A stretch of 6,640 nt of DNA, taken from positions 1 to 6,640 of the forward strand of contig JAUWWU010000052.1 of NCBI GenBank assembly GCA_030616695.1, written 5' to 3'. The number at the start of each line of letters is the position of its first letter. Position 1 is the first letter of the stretch. The notes below the pieces were generated by a model, which ran no database searches, had not been told where the DNA came from, and worked only from the letters and a program-made list of their open reading frames with translations. The position numbers and the translations under genes are program-made. This document shows, piece by piece, positions 6,423-6,640 of this stretch. Source of the stretch: Candidatus Omnitrophota bacterium (lineage in GTDB: Bacteria > Omnitrophota > Gorgyraeia > JAHIPI01).

Positions 6423-6640
6423 TCATCTGATAATATTCAAGACCTTATTGCAGAATTCCAGCCGTCCGTCTCCGTATAAGTAATATTTATATAATTCCTG
6501 AGCCCTTTTACTGACTTTAACTATTCTTTCTCTGTCATTCAAAAGGTCTCTCAATTTTTTCTCAAAATCCTTAAGGTCCCATGAAAAAGGGACATAGGTT
6601 TCGTCATTAACATACAAAGGAGGCCATGTCTCGAGATGAG
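6423..6640 (-). CDS. Probable glycosyltransferase, C-terminal fragment (5' end beyond the window)
   Basis: An open minus-strand frame enters from the right edge and ends at TGA 6423-6425, giving about 72 residues. A TTG codon at 6617 could look like a start, but the frame continues upstream of it without a stop (HLETWPPLYVNDETYVPF), so this is the tail of a longer gene. The pattern 'hydrophobic-YVPFSWD-L-x-D-F-E-x-K-L-R-D-L-L-N-D' followed by a helix with RAQELYKYYL and a final FCNKVLNII resembles the last part of glycosyltransferases whose C-terminal domain binds the donor and closes with a helix over the N-domain (group 1-like or CAP10/GT90-like). The catalytic part is not visible, so family and reaction are unproven. 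Its position 11 bases ahead of the next GT start, in the same direction, supports membership in the polysaccharide operon. Confidence 0.5.
   Translation of the reverse strand, partial: HLETWPPLYVNDETYVPFSWDLKDFEKKLRDLLNDRERIVKVSKRAQELYKYYLYGDGRLEFCNKVLNIIR

Noticed and set aside
6412..6426. Upstream ATG at 6426 as the start of the first complete glycosyltransferase
   Set aside because: No Shine-Dalgarno, and five residues ahead of the normal family N-terminus; ATG 6411 has GGAG at the right distance. The ATGA overlap is probably incidental.
6423..6617. Complete 64-residue small protein starting at TTG 6617
   Set aside because: The frame is open upstream of the TTG to the window edge with continuing protein-like sequence, so it is the tail of a larger gene.

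Overview
The window is almost entirely one leftward (minus-strand) surface-polysaccharide operon of moderate GC, with a short foreign-looking high-GC fragment at its left edge. There is no rRNA, tRNA, CRISPR array, recognisable transposase, promoter or terminator. No gene-free stretch exceeds about 25 bases.

In transcription order (right to left) the operon holds: the 3' end of a probable glycosyltransferase (6423 to the window edge); three successive GT-B family 4 glycosyltransferases (5224-6411, 4103-5218, 2920-4116); an NAD-dependent nucleotide-sugar epimerase/dehydratase/decarboxylase of the extended SDR type (1929-2897); and a large membrane protein that fuses a WecA/MraY-type polyprenyl-phosphate sugar-1-phosphate transferase to the first part of an O-antigen ligase/polymerase-like domain (reading frame 91-1932). 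Genes are separated by 5-22 bases or overlap by 4-14 bases, so co-transcription and translational coupling are likely. Together they read as a pathway: the WecA-like domain loads the first sugar phosphate on a lipid carrier, the GT4 enzymes extend the glycan, the SDR enzyme supplies a modified nucleotide sugar, and the ligase/polymerase domain would act on the finished lipid-linked glycan outside the membrane.

Bases 1 to about 115 are different: about 64% GC, coding on the plus strand for the last 38 residues of a type I isopentenyl-diphosphate isomerase, ending at a stop codon exactly where the ligase domain on the other strand loses family resemblance. The simplest reading is a chimeric join (assembly or real rearrangement) near 113-122, so the ligase domain is artificially or genuinely cut short.

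The most interesting biology is in the fusion protein: initiating transferase and ligase/polymerase in one polypeptide; a 48-residue, arginine/lysine-rich insertion directly after the HTSHR motif, containing an 11-residue internal repeat and lying between short inverted repeats (possible in-frame insertion of a small repeat element); and an Asp-to-Asn change in the usually conserved second acidic position of the D-x-x-D motif.

Organism: the operon proteins look like those of uncultured Gram-negative lineages such as Omnitrophota or related deep-branching groups. That is an impression from sequence style, not a demonstrated assignment. The left fragment looks like a high-GC bacterium (alphaproteobacterial or actinobacterial style).
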